Shown: one piece after another, positions 54,488 to 63,136 of the stretch | Position numbering within the stretch: the first letter of the stretch is position 1 | Layout: every line of letters begins with the position of its first letter | NCBI RefSeq assembly: GCF_963663645.1 | Contig: NZ_OY760503.1 | Coordinates: forward strand, 1,307,501-1,371,500 | Direction: 5' to 3' | DNA: 64,000 nucleotides | DNA from: an uncultured Trichococcus sp. | Lineage (GTDB): Bacteria > Bacillota > Bacilli > Lactobacillales > Aerococcaceae | Translations under genes and position numbers: made by a program | Notes under the pieces: generated by a model | Databases searched by the model: none | What the model saw: the letters and a program-made list of their open reading frames with translations, nothing else | Told to the model about the DNA's origin: nothing

Positions 54488-54517
54488 ATAAAAAAAGAAG
54501 CCGTTTCAGGCTTCTTT
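54488..54517 (-). terminator. terminator overlapping the hisJ stop codon
   Basis: On the minus strand AAGAAGCC pairs with GGCTTCTT, then a long T run. The hisJ TGA stop lies in the hairpin. Confidence 0.8.
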
Positions 54518-55312
54518 CCAGTCGTCGTATTCGGTTTCCGTTGTTCTATCGAAATAACGGGCGACTTCATGGGAGGCGTGGGCATCGGAACCCTTCTCGT
54601 AGGAGAGGCCGATTTTCATCGCGTAGGCCATCATTTCCGGATCCGGGTATGTTTTGCCGTAGTCCGGTTTGTCGATTCCGGCAAAATTGTAATCAAGGGT
54701 GTACCCGCTCTCCTTCACCTTATCCAACAGCAGCTTCCAGTCGATGGGGTCACTGACGCTGTAGGCTTTTTGGAACTTATGGATCAGATTGATGTGCCCG
54801 ATTTTTTTCGGGGTCAGTTCTCCATACGGAAGCGCCAAGGCTTTTTTTACAGCCGCCTCATATAATCTGTAGAGCGTTTCGTAGCCGATTTCCGCGCCTT
54901 TTTGCATGAAGGATTCGCGGTCCAGGTCGATACAGAAGTATTCTTCCGGAGCGAGTTGCACGAAATGGACGCTCAGAATCGAGTGGGGAACCGTCTCGGG
55001 GTATTTTTCCAGAAAGGCCCGCGTTTCCGTCTCCTTTCCTTCCAGATAATCCAACTCAAAACCGGCATGGATTTCGATGATGCCTTGATACTTTTTGGCA
55101 AGTGAGCGGACATCAGCCAGGTAGGCCGCGACGTCTTCAGGACGCATCGAGCTGTCCTTATCCGGAAGCGGATCTTCCATCGGTAAAGGGGCGTGTTCCG
55201 TGAATGTGAGGGACTCGAGGCCAGCCTCGATAGCAATCTTCACATAATTTTCTAAAGCATCGGATGAACCGTGCAGGCAATAGGGGGTATGGACGTGTCT
55301 GTCGCTGTGCAT
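54506..55312 (-). CDS. hisJ: histidinol-phosphatase, PHP family
   Basis: The 268-residue PHP-family phosphatase has metal motifs DRHVHTPYCLHGSS at the N terminus, LTFTEHAPLP near residue 36, IHAGFELDYLEG near 80 and GSDAHASHEVARYF at the C terminus. It removes phosphate from histidinol phosphate, the step between HisC and HisD. This completes the pathway, because the hisB below encodes only the dehydratase. It is divergent from hisZ, sharing a 150-bp control region. Confidence 0.9.
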   Translation of the reverse strand: MHSDRHVHTPYCLHGSSDALENYVKIAIEAGLESLTFTEHAPLPMEDPLPDKDSSMRPEDVAAYLADVRSLAKKYQGIIEIHAGFELDYLEGKETETRAFLEKYPETVPHSILSVHFVQLAPEEYFCIDLDRESFMQKGAEIGYETLYRLYEAAVKKALALPYGELTPKKIGHINLIHKFQKAYSVSDPIDWKLLLDKVKESGYTLDYNFAGIDKPDYGKTYPDPEMMAYAMKIGLSYEKGSDAHASHEVARYFDRTTETEYDDWKEA

Positions 55313-55462
55313 CTTCCATCTTCCTTCCTTCTTAAAGTGTCATCATTTTAGGATACAATCCAGCAGCTTTCTATGGTATGATAACACCAACGTCTAATGG
55401 TATTCTAACGATATTCTAAGGATAACAGATGACTTATCAAAAAGAAATGGGAGTGAGACAGT
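55313..55462. promoter_or_regulatory. divergent control region of the histidine genes
   Basis: This AT-rich region has a GTATGATAAC stretch and two ATTCTAA repeats (55399-55425). No T-box or leader peptide rich in His codons is visible, so control is probably by a DNA-binding repressor or at initiation. The operator is not identified. Confidence 0.35.
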
Positions 55463-56293
55463 TTGGACGAAATGATGACGAATGAATCGTTACTGGCGAA
55501 GAAACAAAGAGAGATGGGGTTTCTCCATCATTTCCACCACTTAGGGTACGATCTGATCGACCTGGGAGTCGTAGAGAAATTTGAGTGGACACAACTGTCT
55601 CATGATGACTTGCACCTGATGCTGAACAGGCATAAATGGCAAAGCGGCGATAAGCTTTTCGCCCTGCGCAGTGACTGGACGAATGCCATCGTGAGATACC
55701 GCAAGCAGTACCATTTACGCGCCGATAAAATAGCCTACTCCGGCCCGGTCTATTCGCTTCAGAATGAGCGTCACCAATTGGGTGTGGAAACATTTACCGA
55801 CTCGATTCCGAAACAGATCGAGGTTCTGGGTGATATGATCACATTCATGGAGAAGGAATTGGACATTTACTTATCGGTTGCGGTAGTCAGCCACAATAAA
55901 TTACTGAAAAAAATTCTGAGCCCGCGGGAGTTGGAAGACCCTTCCGTCCGCAGGTTCATCTGCGAAAGAAACCAGGATGCTTTGAAGCATCGTTTGGGTG
56001 CGGATCATCCGCTGATCGGTCTGATGGACCAAGCACCTACTGAGCAAGCAAACTACCTGAAGGAAAACTATCCGGAACTGACCGGACATTTGAATGAACT
56101 GGCGGAATGGGAAGCGACGCTGAAAAGCAAGAACGTCGATTACGTCTACGCGGATATGCTGGCGTTGCCGAACCAATCCTATTACAAGGGAATCTTTATT
56201 CAGCTTTACGGAGAAAACCAAACGGAACCCGTCGCATCGGGCGGTCAGTACACAAGCTCTTCCAAAGCATTCGGAATGGCCATCAACAATTAA
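55463..56293 (+). CDS. hisZ: ATP phosphoribosyltransferase regulatory subunit
   Basis: The 276-residue class II tRNA-synthetase-like protein lacks catalytic residues. Visible segments are DKLFALRSDWTNAIVR and YSGPVYSLQNERHQLGVETF. HisZ forms an octamer with the short HisG and confers histidine feedback. It is shorter than usual HisZ proteins (often over 320 residues). The start is probably TTG at 55463, nine bases after GGGAG; an ATG at 55472 is possible. Confidence 0.87.
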   Translation: MDEMMTNESLLAKKQREMGFLHHFHHLGYDLIDLGVVEKFEWTQLSHDDLHLMLNRHKWQSGDKLFALRSDWTNAIVRYRKQYHLRADKIAYSGPVYSLQNERHQLGVETFTDSIPKQIEVLGDMITFMEKELDIYLSVAVVSHNKLLKKILSPRELEDPSVRRFICERNQDALKHRLGADHPLIGLMDQAPTEQANYLKENYPELTGHLNELAEWEATLKSKNVDYVYADMLALPNQSYYKGIFIQLYGENQTEPVASGGQYTSSSKAFGMAINN

Positions 56294-56305
56294 CGGAGGG
56301 AAAAA

Positions 56306-56923
56306 ATGATTACTATCGCGCTATCAAAAGGCAGACAGCTTAAGGATTTTATCCAATACTTGGATAAAATCAACCTGACGGAATGGTCGACAGCATTGAA
56401 GTCCGTTTCTCGGGAATTGGTCATTCAGACAAAGGACACCCGCTTCATTTTGGTCAAAGGAGAAGATGTGCCTGTATATGTGGAGGAAGGGATCGCGGAT
56501 CTGGGCATCACCGGAAGCGATATTCTGATCGAGCAGAATTGCAATATCAACAATCTGATGGATCTGCCTTTCGGCTATTGCCATTTCGCCATCGCCAGCA
56601 AAGAGAAGAAAGACGTTTACCCAGTGGTTGCGACAAAGTACGTGAACTACACCAGACAATATTTTGATTCCATCAAGCAACCCGTGAAAATCATCGCGCT
56701 TAAGGGGTCCGTCGAATTGGCCGCGACCATCGATATGGCAGATGCCATCATGGATATCGTCCAATCCGGCAAAACGCTGCATGATAACGGTTTGAGTGAA
56801 CAAGTCCGGCTTGATGACATAAACGCACGCCTGATTTCGAACAAGCATGCTTATTTCTCCAAATATGATGAGATCCAGACTATAATCAATCAATTGAAGG
56901 TGAAGGATAATGTACACAACTAA
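56306..56923 (+). CDS. hisG: ATP phosphoribosyltransferase, short form
   Basis: The 205-residue HisG lacks the C-terminal regulatory domain and so depends on HisZ. Motifs are ITIALSKGRQLKDF, VYVEEGIADLGITGSDIL and the PRPP-binding region VELAATIDMADAIMDIVQSG. It catalyses the first step, condensing ATP and PRPP. ATG follows GGAGGG; it overlaps hisD by 14 bp. Confidence 0.94.
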   Translation: MITIALSKGRQLKDFIQYLDKINLTEWSTALKSVSRELVIQTKDTRFILVKGEDVPVYVEEGIADLGITGSDILIEQNCNINNLMDLPFGYCHFAIASKEKKDVYPVVATKYVNYTRQYFDSIKQPVKIIALKGSVELAATIDMADAIMDIVQSGKTLHDNGLSEQVRLDDINARLISNKHAYFSKYDEIQTIINQLKVKDNVHN

Positions 56924-58160
56924 AACGTTCAAAGAAGCTTACAAAACAAAAAATACAATCGACTTTTCGAAAACGCAAGCCGTCATGGAAATCATCCAGA
57001 CGGTCCAGGAAAAGGGCGATGCTGCGCTGTTCGAATACGCAAAACGATTCGATGGGGCCGACATCACGGAATTGGAAGTGCCGCAGAGCGTCATCAAGGA
57101 AGCCTACGACAGCTTGGACTTGGACTTGCGCGCTGCCTTGGAGGAAGCTCGCGACAACATCACGGTCTATCAGGAAAGCATCAAGTGGCAACAGTCTCCG
57201 GTAGGGGAACTGTACCAGAAAATCCATCCGCTGAACAAGGTCGGCATCTATGTGCCGGGCGGCAAAGCGAGCTACCCTTCCACGGTGCTCATGACGGCAG
57301 TATTGGCCAATGTAGCCGGCGTAAAGGAAACGATCGTCGTGACCCCGCCGCAAAAGACCGCCATCAACCAAGCGACTTTGGCCGCTTGCTATATCTGCGG
57401 CGTGACCCACGTTTATCAAGTGGGCGGAGCCCAAGCAGTTGCTGCCCTGGCTTACGGGACGGAAACCATTCCGCGCGTCGACAAAATCGTCGGACCCGGG
57501 AACCAATACGTCGCTTTGGCCAAAAAATTGGTGTACGGAGATGTCGGCATCGATTCGATCGCCGGACCATCCGAAATCGTCGTAGTCGTCGACGAAACGG
57601 CGAACAACGAATGGGTTGCCATCGACCTGCTGGCGCAAGCCGAGCATGATGAGTTGGCCCGCACTTTCCTTGTCTGCGACAACGAAGAGAAATTGGCCGC
57701 CATCGAAGCCGAACTACTGGTCCAGAAAGCGAAACAAAGCCGCATCCAAGTCATCGAGGAGAGCCTGAAGCACAACCACTTCCCGATTCTGACGAGCGGA
57801 AAAGAAGAGAACATCGAAGTCGTGAACCTGATTGCGGGAGAGCACGTCTCGATCCAGACAAAAGACGCTGAAGATTACATAGATGCCATCGAAACTGCAG
57901 GAGCGATCTTCATCGGCGAATATTCGCCTGAAGCGATCGGGGATTATGTTGCCGGACCTAGCCACGTGCTGCCGACCGGAGGCAATGCCCGCTTTGCGAA
58001 CGGTTTGTCCGTAAACGACTTCCTGCGCCCGAACTCTGTCCTGAACCTGAAGAAAGAAACGTTCCGCAAAATGGCTCCGGCCGGGATGCTGATCGCGACC
58101 GAAGAGTCGCTACAAGCCCACCACGATTCCTTGGCTGTCAGAATGGGGGGCGACAAATGA
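56910..58160 (+). CDS. hisD: histidinol dehydrogenase
   Basis: The 416-residue zinc enzyme oxidises histidinol to histidine in two NAD+-dependent steps. Motifs: GIYVPGGKASYPSTVLM, VGGAQAVAALAYGTE, IVGPGNQYVALAKKLVYG, AGPSEIVVVVDE and QAEHDELA. It overlaps hisG and, by 4 bp, hisC. Confidence 0.95.
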   Translation: MYTTKTFKEAYKTKNTIDFSKTQAVMEIIQTVQEKGDAALFEYAKRFDGADITELEVPQSVIKEAYDSLDLDLRAALEEARDNITVYQESIKWQQSPVGELYQKIHPLNKVGIYVPGGKASYPSTVLMTAVLANVAGVKETIVVTPPQKTAINQATLAACYICGVTHVYQVGGAQAVAALAYGTETIPRVDKIVGPGNQYVALAKKLVYGDVGIDSIAGPSEIVVVVDETANNEWVAIDLLAQAEHDELARTFLVCDNEEKLAAIEAELLVQKAKQSRIQVIEESLKHNHFPILTSGKEENIEVVNLIAGEHVSIQTKDAEDYIDAIETAGAIFIGEYSPEAIGDYVAGPSHVLPTGGNARFANGLSVNDFLRPNSVLNLKKETFRKMAPAGMLIATEESLQAHHDSLAVRMGGDK

Positions 58161-59155
58161 TCCGCATCAACAAAAATGAGAGTCCCATCCGTGCGCTGAC
58201 AAATGAAGAAATTGCCGAAATAGCCGTCTCGACGCGCTTCCAGGAGTATACGGACGATGCCATCGACCGCCTGACGGAAGCGTACGCCGCTTTCCAGGGC
58301 GAGGATCCAGCCCTGATCGCTTTTGCCAACGGATCGGATGAATGGATCCAGAAGTGCACAATCCTTTTGGGGGACGGGCCGATCCTGATGCTGGAGCCGG
58401 ATTTCGTGATGTACGAAGAGTACGCTACACAGTTCCAACGCGAAATCATCAAAGTGCCGTGCCGAGCGGATTATTCCTTTGACTATGAACAAGTGTATGC
58501 CGTCATCGAGAAGGAAAAGCCTGCTTATTTCATCGTTTCGCAACCGAACAATCCGCTGGGCGGGCTGCATCCTGCAGCTTTCATCCAAAAGACGGCGGAT
58601 TTGCTGGCTGCATCCGGCGGCTATCTGATTTTGGACGAGGCTTACATGGATTTCGTGGACAACCCACCGGCTCGTCCGGTCGGTGACCACGTCATCCTTT
58701 TGCGGACCTTGTCAAAAATATACGGCTTGGCCGGTCTGCGCATCGGCATCGCCAGTTCGACGGAAAAGACGATGCAGTTGTTGAACTCCATCGCGCATCC
58801 GTATCCGCTCAATACCTTATCTTTGAGCATAGCAGCCTTCTTGTTGGAGCATCCGGAACGGCTACGGGCCTTCATGGCTGAACAGCGCCGGCTTTCCGCC
58901 AAATTGAAGAAAATCTTCAATGAAGGCGTAGGGGACGTTCTTTCCGTCCTGCCGAGCGAGACGAATTTCGTCTTCACTTACGGTGAATTGGCGCCTGCGT
59001 TGGGCCAATGGATCATCGATCACGGCTATCAGCCGCGTACCTATGAAAAATCAGGCATCCCGTGCATCGAAACGGCTGTCCGTTACTCGATCGCCACCGA
59101 TGAACAGTTGGATGCCTTAGCCGAAATCATCAAAGAATGGAGAGAACAGCTGTGA
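58157..59155 (+). CDS. hisC: histidinol-phosphate aminotransferase
   Basis: The 332-residue fold type I PLP enzyme has INKNESPIRAL at the N terminus, FANGSDEWIQ, QPNNPLGG, LDEAYMDF, and the PLP lysine in LLRTLSKIYGLAGLRIG. The ATGA overlap with hisD shows translational coupling. It is slightly shorter than typical HisC. Confidence 0.92.
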   Translation: MIRINKNESPIRALTNEEIAEIAVSTRFQEYTDDAIDRLTEAYAAFQGEDPALIAFANGSDEWIQKCTILLGDGPILMLEPDFVMYEEYATQFQREIIKVPCRADYSFDYEQVYAVIEKEKPAYFIVSQPNNPLGGLHPAAFIQKTADLLAASGGYLILDEAYMDFVDNPPARPVGDHVILLRTLSKIYGLAGLRIGIASSTEKTMQLLNSIAHPYPLNTLSLSIAAFLLEHPERLRAFMAEQRRLSAKLKKIFNEGVGDVLSVLPSETNFVFTYGELAPALGQWIIDHGYQPRTYEKSGIPCIETAVRYSIATDEQLDALAEIIKEWREQL

Positions 59156-59730
59156 GCGTATCAAAAGAGCGCATTACCAAAGAAACGAAAATCGCCATCA
59201 CCTTGGAACGAGGTTTGGAACCTTCCGTCATCAATACGGGTGTGGGCTTCTTGAACCATATGTTGGATCTGTTCGCTTTCCATGGCCACTTCGTTTTGGA
59301 TGTCCAGGTGGACGGCGACACGGATGTGGATGATCACCACACAACCGAAGATGTCGGCATCGTCTTGGGACAGCTGTTGGCTGAATTGGGTCAGGATAAA
59401 GGGGCAATCAATCGCTATGGGAGTGCCTACGTGCCGATGGATGAAACCTTGGCCCGTTCCGTGATCGACATCAGCGGCCGTCCTTATTTGAGTTTCAATG
59501 CCGCGTTTTCGAAAGAAAAAGTGGGCAGCTTCGATGTGGAACTGGTTGAAGAATTTTTCCATGGATTGGTCATCAATGCCCGTTACACGGCACATATCGA
59601 CTTGATCCGCGGCGGCAACACGCACCACGAAATCGAAGCCATCTTCAAAGCCTTTGCGCAAAGCCTGCGCATCGCGATGGCCGATTCGGATGTGCAGCGC
59701 CTGCCTTCCTCAAAAGGAGTGATCGAATGA
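59152..59730 (+). CDS. hisB: imidazoleglycerol-phosphate dehydratase
   Basis: The 192-residue monofunctional HisB has Mn-binding motifs LNHMLDLFAFHG, DDHHTTEDVGIVLGQ and GGNTHHEIEAIFKAFA. I prefer the GTG at 59152, which overlaps the hisC stop (GTGA) behind GGAGAG; ATG 59137 is the alternative. There is no phosphatase domain, which fits the separate hisJ. Confidence 0.93.
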   Translation: MSVSKERITKETKIAITLERGLEPSVINTGVGFLNHMLDLFAFHGHFVLDVQVDGDTDVDDHHTTEDVGIVLGQLLAELGQDKGAINRYGSAYVPMDETLARSVIDISGRPYLSFNAAFSKEKVGSFDVELVEEFFHGLVINARYTAHIDLIRGGNTHHEIEAIFKAFAQSLRIAMADSDVQRLPSSKGVIE

Positions 59731-60302
59731 TAGCAATCGTTGATTATGGTTTGGGGAACATCGCGAACCTGACGAACGCCATCCGTTTTCTTGGCTACGA
59801 AACTACCCTGACGCATGACGAAGAAGAATTGCGCAAGGCGGATGTCATCGTCCTGCCGGGTGTGGGGCATTTCAAGGATGCCATCGAGCGGATCGATGCG
59901 ATCGGGTTGCGGGAACTATTGACTGAACTGGAGCGGACGAAACCGTTCATCGGCATCTGCCTCGGGATGCAACTACTGTTCCAGCACAGCGAAGAGGGAG
60001 ATGTCGATGGATTGGGCTTTTTGCCGGGCGAAGTGAAGTACATCGTCAGCGACTTGCCGGTTCCGCATCTGGGCTGGAACAATCTGCATTCCGACTATCC
60101 AGGCTTGGACAAGGATGTCTATTTCATCCATTCCTACAAAGTAGTGACCGACGAAAATGTTGTGGCAACGGCGGACTACGGCCAGGAAATCGTGGCGATC
60201 GTCCAGAAGGATAACGTCATCGGCATCCAGTTCCACCCGGAAAAAAGCGGGGATTACGGTCTGGAGATTTTGAACCAAGCTTTGCAAGGGGGATGGAAAT
60301 AA
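59727..60302 (+). CDS. hisH: imidazole glycerol phosphate synthase, glutaminase subunit
   Basis: The 191-residue class I glutamine amidotransferase has the nucleophile cysteine in IGICLGMQLLF, DYGLGNIANL at the N terminus and the His-Glu pair in GIQFHPEKSG. It feeds ammonia to HisF. ATGA overlap with hisB. Confidence 0.95.
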   Translation: MIAIVDYGLGNIANLTNAIRFLGYETTLTHDEEELRKADVIVLPGVGHFKDAIERIDAIGLRELLTELERTKPFIGICLGMQLLFQHSEEGDVDGLGFLPGEVKYIVSDLPVPHLGWNNLHSDYPGLDKDVYFIHSYKVVTDENVVATADYGQEIVAIVQKDNVIGIQFHPEKSGDYGLEILNQALQGGWK

Positions 60303-61007
60303 ATGATAGAGATTTGGCCGGCGATCGACTTGATCGACAACAAGAGTGTCCGTCTGACCGAAGGGGACTACGGCACGAAAGAAGAAATGCAGCGCACGCC
60401 TCAGGAAGCCATCGCTTTTTATGCGCAATTTGAAAAAGTGAAACGCATCCATATCGTGGATCTGATGGGCGCTTTGAACCAAAAACCGGAAGAGACACCG
60501 TTCATCGAGCAACTTTTGCAACAGAGCGCATTGCCTGTCGAAATCGGCGGGGGCATCCGTTCCGAAGAAACCATCAAGCACTATTTCGAAAAAGGCGCCA
60601 GCTATGTGATCGTCGGGACGAAAGGGCTGCAGGATCTACCATGGCTAGCTGAGATGACGGCGAAATACCCCGGCAAGATCTACTTGGGGCTGGATGCAAA
60701 AGGCGAATTGGTCGCCGTGAACGGCTGGACCGAAACGGGCCGCCAGACCATCTATGATGTCGTGGAAGCGACAAATCCGATGGCCTTGGGCGGCATCATC
60801 TATACGGATATCTCGAAAGACGGCAAGATGGCCGGACCGAACTTTGAGTTGACGGGCAAACTTGTCGAACTCTCGACCCATCCCATCACCGCATCCGGCG
60901 GCGTCCGCAATATCGAAGACATCAAAAAATTGGAAGCTTTGGGAGTGGCGGCAGCGATCGTCGGCAAAGCGGCCAATACGGATGCCTTCTGGGAGGGCTT
61001 GGCATGA
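60303..61007 (+). CDS. hisA: ProFAR isomerase
   Basis: The 234-residue (beta/alpha)8 isomerase has WPAIDLIDNKSVRLTEGDYG at the N terminus with the catalytic aspartate. IGGGIRSEETI and ASGGVRNIEDIKKL are the two phosphate-binding loops. It starts immediately after the hisH stop and overlaps hisF by 4 bp. Confidence 0.94.
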   Translation: MIEIWPAIDLIDNKSVRLTEGDYGTKEEMQRTPQEAIAFYAQFEKVKRIHIVDLMGALNQKPEETPFIEQLLQQSALPVEIGGGIRSEETIKHYFEKGASYVIVGTKGLQDLPWLAEMTAKYPGKIYLGLDAKGELVAVNGWTETGRQTIYDVVEATNPMALGGIIYTDISKDGKMAGPNFELTGKLVELSTHPITASGGVRNIEDIKKLEALGVAAAIVGKAANTDAFWEGLA

Positions 61008-61768
61008 TAAAGAAACGGATCATTCCCTGCCTGGATGTGAAGGACGGCACGGTCGTAAAAGGGATCCAATTCAAGGGATTGCGCGAAATCGGCGATCCGG
61101 TCGAACTGGCGAAGCGCTACAATGCTTTGGGGGCGGATGAGCTGGTCTTTCTGGACATCTCCGCAACCGAGACCGGGCACAACCTGATGATCGATGTCAT
61201 CCGCAAAACGGCGCAACAGCTGTTCATTCCGATGACCATCGGCGGAGGCATCAAGTCGACGGATGACATTTCCCGGTTGCTCAATGCCGGAGCGGATAAA
61301 GTCAGCCTGAATTCATCGGCATTGGCGAATCCGCAGCTGATCAAGGAAGCAAGCGACAAGTTCGGCAGCCAATGCATCTGCATCGCTGTCGATGCGAAAT
61401 GGGAAGCCGATAAAGGGGAATGGTATTGCTATACCCACGGCGGCAAAAAACGGACCGACATCAAGGCGTTGGACTGGGTGCAGCAAGTGGAAGCGCTGGG
61501 GGCCGGCGAATTGTTGGTCACCAGCATGGACTATGATGGCATGAAGCAGGGCTTCGATCACCGCTTGCTGAATAAAATCCAAGCCTTGGTTTCGATTCCG
61601 GTCATCGCTTCCGGAGGCGGCGGCAATGCCCAACATTTCGCCGACTTGTTCAAGGAAACGGATGTATCGGCCGGATTGGCGGCTTCCATCTTCCATGATG
61701 AAGAAGTGTCGATCGCTGAAGTGAAACAATGCTGTACTGAGAATGGAGTGGATATGCGCAATGTCTAA
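61004..61768 (+). CDS. hisF: imidazole glycerol phosphate synthase, cyclase subunit
   Basis: The 254-residue barrel enzyme has KRIIPCLDVKDGTVVKGIQF with the catalytic aspartate, TIGGGIKSTDDI, and IASGGGGNAQHFADLF. It pairs with HisH to make imidazole glycerol phosphate and AICAR, the latter linking to purine synthesis. ATGA overlap with hisA. Confidence 0.95.
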   Translation: MIKKRIIPCLDVKDGTVVKGIQFKGLREIGDPVELAKRYNALGADELVFLDISATETGHNLMIDVIRKTAQQLFIPMTIGGGIKSTDDISRLLNAGADKVSLNSSALANPQLIKEASDKFGSQCICIAVDAKWEADKGEWYCYTHGGKKRTDIKALDWVQQVEALGAGELLVTSMDYDGMKQGFDHRLLNKIQALVSIPVIASGGGGNAQHFADLFKETDVSAGLAASIFHDEEVSIAEVKQCCTENGVDMRNV

Positions 61769-62402
61769 ATATGATGCACTGGTGCCTGATTTTTCGAAAG
61801 GGTTATTGACTGTCGTTCTTCAGCACTTTACGAACAAAAACGTTTTGATGGTCGGCTTCATGAATGAAGAGGCCTTCGAATTGACGAAACGCGATGAGGT
61901 TGTCTGGTTCTTTTCCCGAAGCAAGGACCGACTCTGGAAAAAAGGCGAGTCCAGCGAGCATTATCAGTTCGTGAAGGACATGTACCTGGACTGCGATCAG
62001 GATGCTTTGCTGATCATGGTCGATCCGGTTGGACCGACTTGCCACCGCAACACGGAAAGCTGTTTTGATGTCCCGGTGGCCTTCGGTTTGGATGACATGG
62101 AAGAGACCATCCGCCAACGCGCTGTAGGGCACGACGAAAAATCCTACACGAACTATCTGCTGGACAAGGGCACAGATAAAATCGCCAAGAAATTCGGCGA
62201 AGAGGCTTTTGAAGTCGTCATCGGCGCCAAAAACCACGACAAAGAAGAAGTCGCCAACGAAACGGCAGACCTGCTATATCACCTCGGCGTACTCCTGTAC
62301 GACCAAGGCGTCGACGTAGCCGATGTAACCAAAGTCCTGATTGAACGCCACCAAAAGAAAAACAATTTCAAAGGCGAACGAAAAGATGTAGAAAATTATT
62401 AG
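61761..62402 (+). CDS. hisIE: bifunctional phosphoribosyl-AMP cyclohydrolase/phosphoribosyl-ATP pyrophosphatase
   Basis: The 213-residue fusion has an N-terminal HisI domain (residues 1-115; WFFSRSKDRLWKKGESS, then DCDQDALLIMVDPVGPTCH with metal ligands) and a C-terminal HisE domain (about 120-213; KIAKKFGEEAFEVVIGAKNH). It carries out steps two and three of the pathway. ATG 61761 overlaps hisF by 8 bp. Structured element B begins a few bases after the stop codon. Confidence 0.94.
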   Translation: MSKYDALVPDFSKGLLTVVLQHFTNKNVLMVGFMNEEAFELTKRDEVVWFFSRSKDRLWKKGESSEHYQFVKDMYLDCDQDALLIMVDPVGPTCHRNTESCFDVPVAFGLDDMEETIRQRAVGHDEKSYTNYLLDKGTDKIAKKFGEEAFEVVIGAKNHDKEEVANETADLLYHLGVLLYDQGVDVADVTKVLIERHQKKNNFKGERKDVENY

Positions 62403-62407
62403 GAGAG

Positions 62408-62517
62408 TGTGATGATTCGCGTTTAGACACCCGTACGTTGGAGCAACCACCTTCCGTTCACCTCTTTTGTGGACGAAAGGTGGTTGCGAAACGGTAGTGG
62501 TGTCTGCGAATCAGAAC
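62408..62517 (+). repeat. structured 3' element, copy B
   Basis: This element is near-identical to copy A at 7072-7180 in inverted orientation. The main stem is GCAACCACCTT (62443-62453) with AAGGTGGTTGC (62477-62487), topped by CGTTCAC/GTGGACG and a CTCTTTT loop. Outer pairings are GATTCGC/GCGAATC and GACACC/GGTGTC. It is followed by TCTAGGATACGATGAAT. The 373-bp hisIE-DUF503 gap contains only copies B and C and a terminator. Confidence 0.82.
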
Positions 62518-62530
62518 CGTTCTAGGATAC

Positions 62531-62661
62531 GATGAATTGCGGTTAGGGGATGAGCACTAAGAGGACAAACACAAAGCGGACGTTTTTTGTCCGCGTGTGG
62601 TTGTCAACTTAGGCGGAGAGTTCTGCGATTCAGAGTTCAACTGTTAGGATACGATGAATCC
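62531..62661 (+). repeat. structured 3' element, divergent copy C
   Basis: Exactly 120 bp downstream of copy B the start (GATGAATTGCGGTTA) and end (TCTGCGATTCAGAG, then TTAGGATACGATGAAT) of the element recur around a different core. GACAA-CACA-GCGGAC (62563-62581) pairs with GTCCGC-TGTG-TTGTC (62589-62605), flanked by CTAAG/CTTAG. Structure is kept although sequence is not. Confidence 0.65.
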
Positions 62662-62678
62662 TGTCCTCGCGTTATCCG

Positions 62679-62727
62679 ATAACCGGAGCTATCCCTTGAC
62701 ATAAGGGGCAGTTTCGGTTATTTTTTG
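62679..62727 (+). terminator. terminator of the histidine operon region
   Basis: ATAACCG pairs with CGGTTAT around AGCT/AGTT and CCCTT/AAGGG inner stems, followed by TTTTTT. Confidence 0.8.
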
Positions 62728-62775
62728 TCTTGAAGAGATAATATTTCCATATCAAACACAAATGGGGCGATGACG

Positions 62776-63054
62776 ATGAACGTGTTAGCTGTTGAACTGT
62801 CTATGCGGCTTTTCGATTCCAATTCGTTGAAGGATAAGCGCAGCGTCGTGAAAAGTATCCTTGCCAAGATGCATCAACGCTACAATGTCAGCATTGCGGA
62901 AGTATCGGCACAAGATATGTTGAACCAGGCCGTCATCGGATTGGCGGTTGTCAACAGTTCGCGGGTCCTCTGCCAACAAATTGTGGATAAAATCATTGAG
63001 GAAATCGAATCGAATTACCCTGTGGAAATCTACCAAATCAACGAAATCGAATGA
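62776..63054 (+). CDS. DUF503/YlxP-family protein
   Basis: The 92-residue protein has the family pattern SMRLFDSNSLKDKRSVVKSI and HQRYNVSIAEVSAQD. YlxP-like proteins are linked with ribosome or translation genes in other Firmicutes, but the function is unproven. ATG 62776 has GGGGCG at good spacing; ATG 62770 is too close. Confidence 0.85.
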   Translation: MNVLAVELSMRLFDSNSLKDKRSVVKSILAKMHQRYNVSIAEVSAQDMLNQAVIGLAVVNSSRVLCQQIVDKIIEEIESNYPVEIYQINEIE

Positions 63055-63068
63055 AAAAAGCAAATAGG

Positions 63069-63119
63069 GGCTGTATCAGAACCAGAATAGAATTCTCTGG
63101 ATCTGATACAGCCTTTTTT
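63069..63119 (+). terminator. terminator with GGCTGTATCA stem
   Basis: GGCTGTATCAGA pairs with TCTGATACAGCC, followed by TTTTTT. It is the third copy of this stem in the window. Confidence 0.88.
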
Positions 63120-63136
63120 ATTGCTGTTAGCATCCT

